This document shows, in pieces, positions 1 to 6,677 of a stretch of 20,453 nucleotides of DNA. This DNA comes from JASFRS01 sp050114795 (GTDB taxonomy: Bacteria > Pseudomonadota > Alphaproteobacteria > Sphingomonadales > CAKZYD01), in assembly GCA_050114795.1 (NCBI GenBank), contig JASFRS010000023.1, forward strand, positions 1 to 20,453, read 5' to 3'. A program made the translations under genes and the position numbers. Positions within the stretch are counted from its first letter, which is position 1, and every line of letters starts with the position of its first letter. Under the pieces are notes generated by a model, which was given only the letters and a program-made list of their open reading frames with translations, was not told the DNA's origin and did no database searches.

Positions 1-77
1 CCCATCTCAAAGGTGGTGGGAAACAGAAATCGCTCGTCGATGACGCGATTAAATCTGTAAAAAACAAGCTTCACTAA
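1..77 (+). CDS. 3' end of an unidentified gene (partial)
   Basis: The third reading frame is open from the left edge to a TAA at 75-77. It encodes a basic, helix-prone tail of 24 residues (HLKGGGKQKSLVDDAIKSV, then KNKLH). A strong intrinsic terminator begins about 20 bases after this stop, which supports it as the real end of a plus-strand gene. Frame 1 is also open to a TAA at 58-60, but its product looks less protein-like. The fragment is too short to assign a family. Confidence 0.45.
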   Translation, partial: HLKGGGKQKSLVDDAIKSVKNKLH

Positions 78-92
78 GCTCATATAAATATC

Positions 93-123
93 AAAAAAGG
101 CGGCTCCAGTAGCCGCCTTTTTT
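93..123 (+). terminator. Rho-independent terminator
   Basis: A perfect 7-bp stem GGCGGCT (99-105) / AGCCGCC (111-117) closes a 5-base loop. It is flanked by six A on the left and six T on the right, so it could work in both directions. It follows the partial gene that ends at 77. On the right, 239 begins a separate gene. Confidence 0.9.
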
Positions 124-185
124 ATATGCTAAATCCACTATGCCCCCTTCCCCACAACCTTCCCATATATATGAATATGTAATTT

Positions 186-214
186 TTGAATAAATAAAGT
201 GAATATGATAACAT
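186..214 (+). promoter_or_regulatory. Possible sigma-70 type promoter for the TPR gene at 239
   Basis: TTGAAT at 186-191 and TAACAT at 209-214 are separated by 17 bases in a very AT-rich stretch, 25 bases before the start codon at 239. The match is moderate and the region is AT-rich enough to give chance hits. The gene does need its own promoter, because a terminator lies upstream at 93-123. Confidence 0.3.
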
Positions 215-238
215 TTACGAATAGTTAAGGGGGATATT

Positions 239-724
239 ATGAAACAATACTTTCTCTTAAGTTTGGTGTTTTCACTTGTTTTTTGCCATCAGGCTAATGC
301 CGAGGAATTGGGGTCAAATCTCAGCATTGGCAATTCAGCTCTCGTTAAAGAAGGGGATTCTGCGCTCACAAACGGAGATAGCGCCCGAGCCATAAAGATA
401 TACAAACGCGCGCTTGAGCGAAATGTGCCCAGAAGGCAACGTTATCAACTTTACAATAATTACTGCGCCGCGCTCAATGAGCAGTCTTTACATGGCGAAG
501 CCATTAATATGTGCAGAAAAGCGATCGCCATAAACTCACGGCGTTGGCAGGCATACAACAATCTTGGCATGGCCTACCACGGGTTAACCCTTTATTCCCA
601 AGCGATTAAAAGCTTCAATAAGGCGCTACTTCACTCTCAAAACAAAAGACTTATTTTGAAAAATAAAGCAATTTCTTTGGCGGCCGAAAAACATTGGGCA
701 GATTATTATAATATAATGGGGTAA
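239..724 (+). CDS. Secreted small TPR-repeat protein (paralog of the 754-1275 gene)
   Basis: This 161-residue protein begins with a Sec signal peptide (Lys near the N-terminus, hydrophobic residues 4-15, likely cleavage after ANA at about 21). The mature part is made of TPR-like helical pairs at roughly 34-67, 70-100 and 104-136; the last (WQAYNNLGMAYHGLTLYSQA) is the clearest. It should therefore be a periplasmic or secreted protein-interaction scaffold without catalytic residues. The start is supported by an AAGGGGG ribosome site at about 227-233. Two cysteines, C76 and C92, are 16 residues apart and are exactly matched in the convergent paralog, which suggests a disulfide. The function is not known. 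The last 25 residues are poorly conserved with the paralog. Confidence 0.85.
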   Translation: MKQYFLLSLVFSLVFCHQANAEELGSNLSIGNSALVKEGDSALTNGDSARAIKIYKRALERNVPRRQRYQLYNNYCAALNEQSLHGEAINMCRKAIAINSRRWQAYNNLGMAYHGLTLYSQAIKSFNKALLHSQNKRLILKNKAISLAAEKHWADYYNIMG

Positions 725-753
725 CTGGCACGAGAGGGCTCAGCTAGCGCCTA

Positions 754-1275
754 TTATATGGCCTGACCGCCAAGCAATGCGTTTTTCCGCACATAAGGCG
801 CATAATATTTCAACGCGTGCCTGCTTTCCTTCAAAGCCTTATTTGCCTTAGCATGTGTAGGCGTTTTTTTGAGGATTAATTCAAATTCAGAAATGGCGGC
901 TTCATAGAGACCTAAATGATGATAGCTAAGCCCTAGATTGAACCTTGCGGACCATTTCCATGGCAATAAAGCGACAGCTTGCTCACATTGAACTTTCGCC
1001 CGTGTATAAGCCCCAATTTCAATAAGTGCTGCACAATAATTCGTATGAGCTTCATAGGAGGTATAGCGTGGAAGCTCCTTTTCAAGAACCCTTCGATACC
1101 AGGGAAGGGACTCTTCAAATTTGCCCTGTCGATAAAGTTCATTGGCATGCCGAAGCTGCTCAGGCCTAGATATCTGCACAGAGAATTTATACGCATGTTC
1201 GTTATCTGCACCTGCATAGCTAGGGCCTGCTATTATGACCCCGATGCAGACTAACAGCATCATGATTGGCTTCAT
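754..1275 (-). CDS. Secreted small TPR-repeat protein (paralog of the 239-724 gene)
   Basis: This 173-residue protein has a signal peptide (MKPIMMLLVCIGVIIAGPSYA, cleavage near 21) and TPR-like units at about 39-72, 75-105 and 108-141. It aligns along almost its full mature length with the plus-strand gene ending at 724. Shared features are the LPR/VPR turn before the second repeat, the NYCAAL motif, a second cysteine 16 residues on (C81/C97 here), and the NLGLSYHHLGLYEAAI repeat. The start has a GAGGT ribosome site 7 bases upstream. It lies 58 bp downstream of btuD on the same strand with no terminator visible between them, so it may be co-transcribed with the cobalamin operon. It could also have its own promoter. 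The periplasmic role is unknown. Confidence 0.85.
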   Translation of the reverse strand: MKPIMMLLVCIGVIIAGPSYAGADNEHAYKFSVQISRPEQLRHANELYRQGKFEESLPWYRRVLEKELPRYTSYEAHTNYCAALIEIGAYTRAKVQCEQAVALLPWKWSARFNLGLSYHHLGLYEAAISEFELILKKTPTHAKANKALKESRHALKYYAPYVRKNALLGGQAI

Positions 1276-1333
1276 AATTTGACCTCGAATTGCAGTCCCA
1301 ATTCTTTAACGGTAACTTTGAAGGGCTATATAG

Positions 1334-2104
1334 TCAAATAAGGCCATCCGGCTGCAAAACCCCACCTTCCTTATGTTTCAAAGCAACACCGAATGCGTTT
1401 TCTACATCATGTTTACGCGTTAAAAGATCTTCCTTTGCAATGGACGTACTACGGCCATCCTGCATTAAGATATATGCATCACAGAATTTCGTCGCCAAAT
1501 ATAAGTCATGGAGAACAACAATAATGCCGACGCCTGTCCTAACGGCCATTTCTTTGAAAATGTTCATTACATGGAACTGATGCTTCGGATCAAGGGAGGC
1601 AATAGGCTCATCAGCCAGTATAATCGGGGCCTGCGTTACCAAAGCACGGGCTATAAAGGCTCTCGCCCTTTCGCCGCCCGACAGACTGTCAACCGCACGC
1701 TTTTGAAATTCTAACAGACCAACTGCCTTCAAGGCATTCTCAACCGCTAATTCGTCTTCAGCCTCAAGGTGTTCAAAGGTGTGATGTCTTTGCCTACGAC
1801 CTAAAGTGACTAATGTTTCCACATCAAGCGGCCAATGCGCTACATGCCCTTGGGGCAAATAGGCAACGCTATGCGATAATTCATGGGGAGCCGCATGGGT
1901 TATATCCTGACCACAGATATTGATCTGCCCATGGCTGATTGGAAGAAGACGAAGCACTGCTCGAAGCAAAGAGGATTTTCCCGCTCCATTTGGCCCAATC
2001 ACAGCCAGCAATTGCCCTGGTTTCAAAGCCATATCGGCATTATTAAGAACTGTTTTTCCACCTAATTCTGCACAAAGCGCAGATGCATACAGTAAATTCG
2101 TCAT
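1334..2104 (-). CDS. btuD: Cobalamin ABC transporter ATP-binding protein
   Basis: This 256-residue ATPase should energise vitamin B12 import through the inner membrane with the BtuC homologue. All ABC motifs are visible: Walker A GPNGAGKSS (37-45), Q-loop glutamine in YLPQG (85), signature LSGGERARAF (141-150), Walker B IILADEP (161-167), the D-loop SLD and the switch histidine in VLHD (199). Length and order fit the FecE/BtuD group. Its ATG overlaps the btuC stop as ATGA (2101-2104), indicating translational coupling. The family also includes haem and iron-siderophore ATPases; the cobalamin assignment comes from the riboswitch and the BtuB/BtuF neighbours rather than from this protein itself. 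Confidence 0.93.
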   Translation of the reverse strand: MTNLLYASALCAELGGKTVLNNADMALKPGQLLAVIGPNGAGKSSLLRAVLRLLPISHGQINICGQDITHAAPHELSHSVAYLPQGHVAHWPLDVETLVTLGRRQRHHTFEHLEAEDELAVENALKAVGLLEFQKRAVDSLSGGERARAFIARALVTQAPIILADEPIASLDPKHQFHVMNIFKEMAVRTGVGIIVVLHDLYLATKFCDAYILMQDGRSTSIAKEDLLTRKHDVENAFGVALKHKEGGVLQPDGLI

Positions 2105-3096
2105 CGCATCGCCCTTCGTGTTTGCACCACCAGATAGAGGAAAAAAGGTCCACCGATCAGAGCTGTCACAACACCCAATTTCAGCTCTGCAGTTGTTGGT
2201 AATAAGCGCACAATCGTATCCGCAAGGGTAATTAAGATCGCACCACTAATCAGGGATGGCAACAACAGGCGTTGAGGGTCATGGCCCACCCAAGGTCTAA
2301 CAATATGCGGTACAATCAATCCGACAAAACCAACCATTCCAGCGACAGCAACAGCAGCACCGACACTTAAACCGCTGCCTATAATGCACAGCCATCTTGT
2401 ACGCATTAAATGAACACCTGCAACCTGTGCAGCCTCTTCCCCTAATGTCAGCATTCGAAGCGCTGGACCCGCCCAGAACAAACAGAAAGCACCAAAAATC
2501 ATGAATGGCAGGGCCAATCCCACGTCCGTGAAGGATCGATTAGTTAGAGCGCCTAAAAGCCACAAAACCATTTCTGATAGTGCAAATGGGTTTTCCGAAA
2601 AATTTATAGCCAGGCTGGTGAGTGCGCCAGCCAGTGCATTCAGCCCCACGCCAATGAGAATAAGCGTCAAGACACTGCTATCGCGTCGTGCAAGAAGGCT
2701 TAGAGCTATAGTGCACAAACACGCACCAGTCATCGCCATGGCGGGCACAAAAAATGCATTTAAAGCCGCCAATCCATATTGAATGGCCAGGACTGCGCCA
2801 AGACCCGCGCTCGCGCTTACACCAATGACGCCGGGATCGGCCAAAGGGTTACGAAGCAACCCCTGCAATGCAGCACCCGCAAGACCCAAGGTCGCGCCGA
2901 CTAAAATGCCTGTCAGGACCCTGGGCAAGCGGATATCCTGAACAATAACCCTATGCGCATCATCTATCGTTTGGCCGAAGAGACCTTGAATTACGTCCCC
3001 AATACTCAGCGGGGCCTGCCCGACCGTCAAAGATACAAGGGTCGCCAGAAGCAACATGATAGTCAGCATAACATTCAATTTCACGTCACTGATCAT
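2101..3096 (-). CDS. btuC: Cobalamin ABC transporter permease (FecCD/BtuC family)
   Basis: This very hydrophobic polytopic protein is the inner-membrane channel of the B12 importer. Family hallmarks are visible: the APLSIGDVIQGLFG segment after the first membrane helix, the VLTGILVGATLGLAGAALQGLLRNPLADPGVIGVSAGA-like block (split here in reading), and GFVGLIVPHIVR, which precedes the coupling region. I prefer the ATG at 3094-3096, giving 331 residues, the usual length for the family; it has a GAGG ribosome site 6 bases upstream and overlaps the btuF stop by 11 bp. A longer form starting at 3180 (359 residues) is open but would overlap btuF by 95 bp. It is followed directly by btuD with a 4-bp overlap. 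Confidence 0.92.
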   Translation of the reverse strand: MISDVKLNVMLTIMLLLATLVSLTVGQAPLSIGDVIQGLFGQTIDDAHRVIVQDIRLPRVLTGILVGATLGLAGAALQGLLRNPLADPGVIGVSASAGLGAVLAIQYGLAALNAFFVPAMAMTGACLCTIALSLLARRDSSVLTLILIGVGLNALAGALTSLAINFSENPFALSEMVLWLLGALTNRSFTDVGLALPFMIFGAFCLFWAGPALRMLTLGEEAAQVAGVHLMRTRWLCIIGSGLSVGAAVAVAGMVGFVGLIVPHIVRPWVGHDPQRLLLPSLISGAILITLADTIVRLLPTTAELKLGVVTALIGGPFFLYLVVQTRRAMR

Positions 3097-3946
3097 GATG
3101 GGCCTCAGCAATGAAGGGGCTTTGTGAAGCCTCATAAATTTGTTCCACAGCCTCAACCCCAAACCAAGCGGAACAGGCAATTAAGCGGCCGGGGAGGTGA
3201 AGCGTTGGAACGTCTTTAAACAATTGACGCAGAAAGCTATGGCGGGCGATGGACCAATGACTGGGCTGTTCAGCGCCTAGGTCAAAAAAGCCCGTAATGA
3301 TCATATCCGGTGGATTGAGCGCCAATTCTTCCAATTTAACGTCCGGCCATCCTTTAGCACCATTTTCTGCGGCAATATTGATGACACCCGCACGGGTCAT
3401 CAAATCATCAACAAAAGTCCCCTGCCCGGCGCTTACACCCCCAGGGGTCAAATATAATGCACGGCGCTTGATACGCCTCTGCGCCACAGCCTTATCAATC
3501 CGCGCCAACCTAGTTTGCATATTTGCCAACAAAGCCTCAGCCTTTTGAGACGCGCCTAAAGCCTCGCCCATAGCCAATAGATTAGCTTCAGCATGCGCTA
3601 AATCGGTCCCAAAACTGATTTGCGCCATTTCAATCCCCAATTTATTCAACAGCTCAGGTGTTTGAAAACCGCCGCCCCACTGACGAACAACCAAGGTTGG
3701 GGCCATCTCTAATATTGCTTCCGCCTCAGGGCGTACCTGATCGATATCAGAAGATAAGTCGCGGTAATAGGAGTAGGAGGATTGCGCCGCTGGCGATAAT
3801 GCACGAATATCTTTGCGCTCACTTAAGGCTAAAACATATTGGTCAGCACAATAATCCAGCGAAACCACGGATTGATGTGGTTGCGCAAAAGCGTCTGGCA
3901 CCATCAAGTGCAAAGCAAGACCCAATGATGCCAGAAGCTTTTTCAT
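3086..3946 (-). CDS. btuF: Periplasmic cobalamin-binding protein
   Basis: This 286-residue solute-binding protein would deliver vitamin B12 from the periplasm to BtuCD. It has a signal peptide (MKKLLASLGLALHLMVPDAFA, cleavage near 21) and the class III (TroA/BtuF) two-lobe layout. The mature N-terminus reads VVSLDYCADQYVLAL, a signature I associate with BtuF-like proteins in alphaproteobacterial btu clusters. A long helix at about 125-160, with residues such as ALLANMQTRLARI, links the lobes, as in the family. The start codon shares one base with the btuB stop (TAATG at 3944-3948), so translation is probably coupled. Other ligands of the class (haem, siderophores) are possible in principle, but the upstream B12 riboswitch argues for cobalamin. 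Confidence 0.9.
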   Translation of the reverse strand: MKKLLASLGLALHLMVPDAFAQPHQSVVSLDYCADQYVLALSERKDIRALSPAAQSSYSYYRDLSSDIDQVRPEAEAILEMAPTLVVRQWGGGFQTPELLNKLGIEMAQISFGTDLAHAEANLLAMGEALGASQKAEALLANMQTRLARIDKAVAQRRIKRRALYLTPGGVSAGQGTFVDDLMTRAGVINIAAENGAKGWPDVKLEELALNPPDMIITGFFDLGAEQPSHWSIARHSFLRQLFKDVPTLHLPGRLIACSAWFGVEAVEQIYEASQSPFIAEAHHDQ

Positions 3947-5769
3947 TAGAACCGCGTCCTTATTCCGCCATAGGCTGAAGCGCCCGGTGTCCCAAAGCCA
4001 GCGATATCCTGATAATTTTTATCCGTCAGATTTTCAACGCGACCAAATATTTCAACACTTTCACTTAGCCCATAAGAGGCGTTGAAGCTCACCGTGGTAA
4101 AACGGTCCACATCGACCTGTCCAAAATCCAACTCCCGCCCGTTAAAATAAACCCGGGTTGAGAGTTGGAGCTTTTCAATTGGCCTGTAATTTATCGTCAA
4201 TAAAGCCCGATGTTTTGGTTGGCGTAAAGCACGACTATCAAGGCTGATGTTGCGCGCATCCGTATAAGTGTATGAGCCTTCAAAACTCAATTCTTCCACA
4301 GGGCTGTAAGAAGCAGTGACTTCCACGCCTTCACTTTCATATGATTCAAGGTTCACCGGGATGAACAGAAGCGGATCAAAGGAAATCAGATCCGTCACGC
4401 CTTGAGAAAAATAAGTGGCAGCGAAGCGAATATCGTCCCGGTTAAAGGCCATTTCCAAACCAATATCCCACCCCGTAGACTTTTCCGGATCTAAGTCAGA
4501 ATTGAAAGACAGCTCACTTGTTGTTGGCGCACGAAAGCCCTCCTGATAACTGCCGCGAAGTTTGACATTATATGGAAGATGAATAGCGCCACCACCACTC
4601 GCTGTAGTCTCCCCGCCAAAGCGGGAATTTGCGTCATGGCGCAGGCCAAATGAGAGGTCCAACCATTCTACCGGTTGGACTTGGGCTAAGCCATAACCGC
4701 TAGTGATATGAATTTCATCACTTGCCCCAAAACCCAGAAAAACTTGGCTTTTGTCTGTTTCCCGCTCAGCGCCAAAAAGCAAGGTTGCCTTATGGTTCAG
4801 CTTAAAATCGCCTTGATATTCATAGGATAGACGCTCCCCTTCCCCATCAAATGCGAAAGTGGCGATGTCTTCCCGTTCGGCCTTATTATAGGCAACAGAT
4901 AACCGATGGTTTAGGCGACCATCCAACGTACCAATATTTAAGAATACAGCACCCAGCCATTCCTCTGTCTTCGTGACATTATCCGCATCAATGGGGCCAA
5001 GGAAAAAATCGAATTCATCAAATTCAACACGGGTATCGCGATAGCGCAGCACACCATCTAGACTGATATCCTCTACAGGGGCAAAGTGCAGCTTTGATGA
5101 AAATTTTAGATAACGCGCAGCGTCATTTTCTTCATTTCCGTTATCTTTATCAGCAGCAGAGATGCCGTCCGTATAAGCGCCACTGAACGTCGCAGCACCT
5201 GAAAGAATTTCATTACCACCTCTAACAGTCGCGCTACCACGGATGGTGCCAAAGGACCCACCTTCAACATAAGCTTTGCCTGACAATCCATCAGATGCTG
5301 TACGCGTTACCACATTAATCACGCCAGCGATGGCGTCGGAGCCATAAAGTGTTGATTGTGGGCCTCTTAATATTTCCACGCGTTCGATATCGGCTGTATC
5401 GAACGTCGCTAAATCAAAAGAGTTTTCAAAGGTTGAAGGGTCATTGACCTCAACACCGTCCACAACCAGCTTCGTCAGTTCGCTGGGCAACCCACGAATA
5501 GAAACGCTTGTCACACCACCGAAGCTACCTGAACGATTAACCTGGACACCCGGTGTTAAAATCAATGCATCAGATAAAAGACGTATCTGTCCAATTTCAA
5601 TATCGTCTGCAGTGATAACCGATACCGCAGTGACCGCGTCTTCCAGCGCTGTTGGGATTTTTGTACCTGTAATGATGATTTCATCATCAACGCCTTCTTG
5701 CGCCATGCCGGCTTGAGACGAAAAAGCCAAAGCGCTTAGGGAAAAAAGTGTAAGTTTTACAAGGGACAT
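3946..5769 (-). CDS. btuB: TonB-dependent vitamin B12 outer-membrane receptor
   Basis: This is a 22-strand beta-barrel receptor with an N-terminal plug that uses TonB energy to bring cobalamin across the outer membrane. From the ATG at 5769 it has 607 residues, close to E. coli BtuB, with signal peptide MSLVKLTLFSLSALAFSSQAGMAQ. Next come a TonB-box-like DDEIIITGTK, plug motifs (SIRGLPSELTKLVVDGVEVNDP, read in two parts, and VEILRGPQSTLYGSDAIAG) and a barrel ending in the aromatic TRF. A B12 riboswitch lies upstream. Two starts are possible. The 5769 ATG gives a clean signal peptide, with a GGAGGT site 12 bases upstream, a rather long spacing. An in-frame ATG at 5841 adds 24 residues and has AGGA 7 bases upstream. 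I prefer 5769 from the protein, not firmly. Confidence 0.92.
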   Translation of the reverse strand: MSLVKLTLFSLSALAFSSQAGMAQEGVDDEIIITGTKIPTALEDAVTAVSVITADDIEIGQIRLLSDALILTPGVQVNRSGSFGGVTSVSIRGLPSELTKLVVDGVEVNDPSTFENSFDLATFDTADIERVEILRGPQSTLYGSDAIAGVINVVTRTASDGLSGKAYVEGGSFGTIRGSATVRGGNEILSGAATFSGAYTDGISAADKDNGNEENDAARYLKFSSKLHFAPVEDISLDGVLRYRDTRVEFDEFDFFLGPIDADNVTKTEEWLGAVFLNIGTLDGRLNHRLSVAYNKAEREDIATFAFDGEGERLSYEYQGDFKLNHKATLLFGAERETDKSQVFLGFGASDEIHITSGYGLAQVQPVEWLDLSFGLRHDANSRFGGETTASGGGAIHLPYNVKLRGSYQEGFRAPTTSELSFNSDLDPEKSTGWDIGLEMAFNRDDIRFAATYFSQGVTDLISFDPLLFIPVNLESYESEGVEVTASYSPVEELSFEGSYTYTDARNISLDSRALRQPKHRALLTINYRPIEKLQLSTRVYFNGRELDFGQVDVDRFTTVSFNASYGLSESVEIFGRVENLTDKNYQDIAGFGTPGASAYGGIRTRF

Positions 5770-5841
5770 ATGTGCGGGATTACCTCCGGATAGAGGGATA
5801 CCGCCACGGGTCTTATAATTAAATCTACCTTGTCTGCGCAT

Positions 5842-5940
5842 GACGACATCCTGTTTAACTCAGACCAAAATGGCCGATTAGGTGTCGTCTCAACGCTTAT
5901 CCCGCTCACCATGACTAAGCCCGGTCCGGTGAAGGACGAC
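5842..5940 (-). promoter_or_regulatory. Putative riboswitch expression platform with competing helices
   Basis: Reading the minus strand downstream of the B12 aptamer, three short segments can pair in two exclusive ways. GTCGTC (5940-5935), next to the aptamer, can pair with GACGAC (5889-5884). The same middle segment, as GACGACA (5889-5883), can instead pair with TGTCGTC (5848-5842). This last segment is exactly the spacer between an AGGA ribosome site (5852-5849) and the ATG at 5841-5839. A further small hairpin can cover the GGAGG site of the 5769 start (cctc 5783-5786 with gagg 5793-5796 on the plus strand). I see no T-tract, so control is more likely translational. This is inference from base pairing only. 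Confidence 0.4.
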
Positions 5941-6106
5941 GCGATGGCAGGTTTCCTGGCTTATGGGTCATCACGCTTCATTCCGGCCTTCCCAAAACAT
6001 CTGTTTCAGTGGTCTATGGAATGGGCGCTCGCCATCTACAGTTGCGGGTACAGCTTTGGCTTTGGAACCAAATTCCCTTTCACCCCAAATGGGCACCATC
6101 TAGAAA
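5936..6106 (-). ncRNA. Cobalamin (B12) riboswitch aptamer
   Basis: Read on the minus strand, the region carries the conserved blocks of the AdoCbl riboswitch in order: GGTGAAAGGGAATTTGGT (about 6084-6066), AAAGCCAAAGCTGTACCC leading into CGCAACTGTA (6037-6063), and the B12 box AAGCCAGGAAACCTGCC (5962-5946). Class and orientation are unambiguous from these blocks. It is placed to control btuB and the coupled btuF, btuC and btuD genes: high B12 should reduce their expression. The aptamer begins only about 40 bases after the stop of the upstream DUF6702-like gene, on the same strand, so its promoter must lie in that short gap or inside the upstream gene, or transcripts read through. Confidence 0.95.
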
Positions 6107-6146
6107 TGGGGTTAAACAAAAGAAGGGCCAATTGCAAGCGGCTTGA

Positions 6147-6677
6147 TTAGAACTGAACGAGCTTCTCGTCGTCATTATCACGGAAAATAATGCTTTGAAC
6201 GATATCAAAAAGTTTAACATTCACCCGGTTTTCCTGGCCTGGAATAATATCACGCAAAATGCTTGAACTGACAATCAAAGCCATAGGTTGCTTGTCCAAC
6301 TTCACCTCTTGATAGACAAGGGCATAATCGCCATCTGCTTCCACGCCAATAATCTGAAGAGGCAGCCTCTCTCCGCCTGGCGACTCTAAAGCGAAGTGCT
6401 CTTCAACATATAGAGCGAGTCTGGCCCGCGTCTCTAGCTCCTGAAGAGACACATCGGGATCGCCAAGCAGGCGCGCCAACCCTAATTCAGCATCATGTAC
6501 ATGGAGATAGTGAATAATTTCCAGGTTGGATGTTCGTTCATTCCAGTTGACTTCGCTTGTCGTAACCGGCAGGCGGTGGGCATCGACACTCAGAAATGCC
6601 GATAGAAAGAAAAGAATGCCGGAAAGCAGCACAGCCGCTTTCCGACACACATATATTTTAGCAGGATTAGTCATCAC
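6147..6677 (-). CDS. DUF6702-like secreted protein paired with M1 peptidase
   Basis: This 176-residue protein has a long N-region, a hydrophobic signal segment (about 13-33, ending VDA) and a mature start AHRLPVTTSEVNWNERTSNLEI. This resembles the His-rich opening of the DUF6702 family, small secreted proteins whose genes I recall next to M1 metallopeptidases, mostly in Bacteroidetes and some Proteobacteria. The rest alternates short strands and an amphipathic helix, without catalytic motifs. The start (two adjacent ATGs at 6677 and 6674) overlaps the peptidase stop by 8-11 bp, so the two are probably coupled in translation and act together in the periplasm or cell envelope. The biochemical function is unknown. 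Family assignment is from memory of the sequence pattern. Confidence 0.72.
   Translation of the reverse strand: MMTNPAKIYVCRKAAVLLSGILFFLSAFLSVDAHRLPVTTSEVNWNERTSNLEIIHYLHVHDAELGLARLLGDPDVSLQELETRARLALYVEEHFALESPGGERLPLQIIGVEADGDYALVYQEVKLDKQPMALIVSSSILRDIIPGQENRVNVKLFDIVQSIIFRDNDDEKLVQF

Noticed and set aside
5830..6150. 106-codon plus-strand frame across the B12 riboswitch
   Set aside because: The sequence is explained by the minus-strand aptamer and leader; no ribosome site or domain supports the frame.
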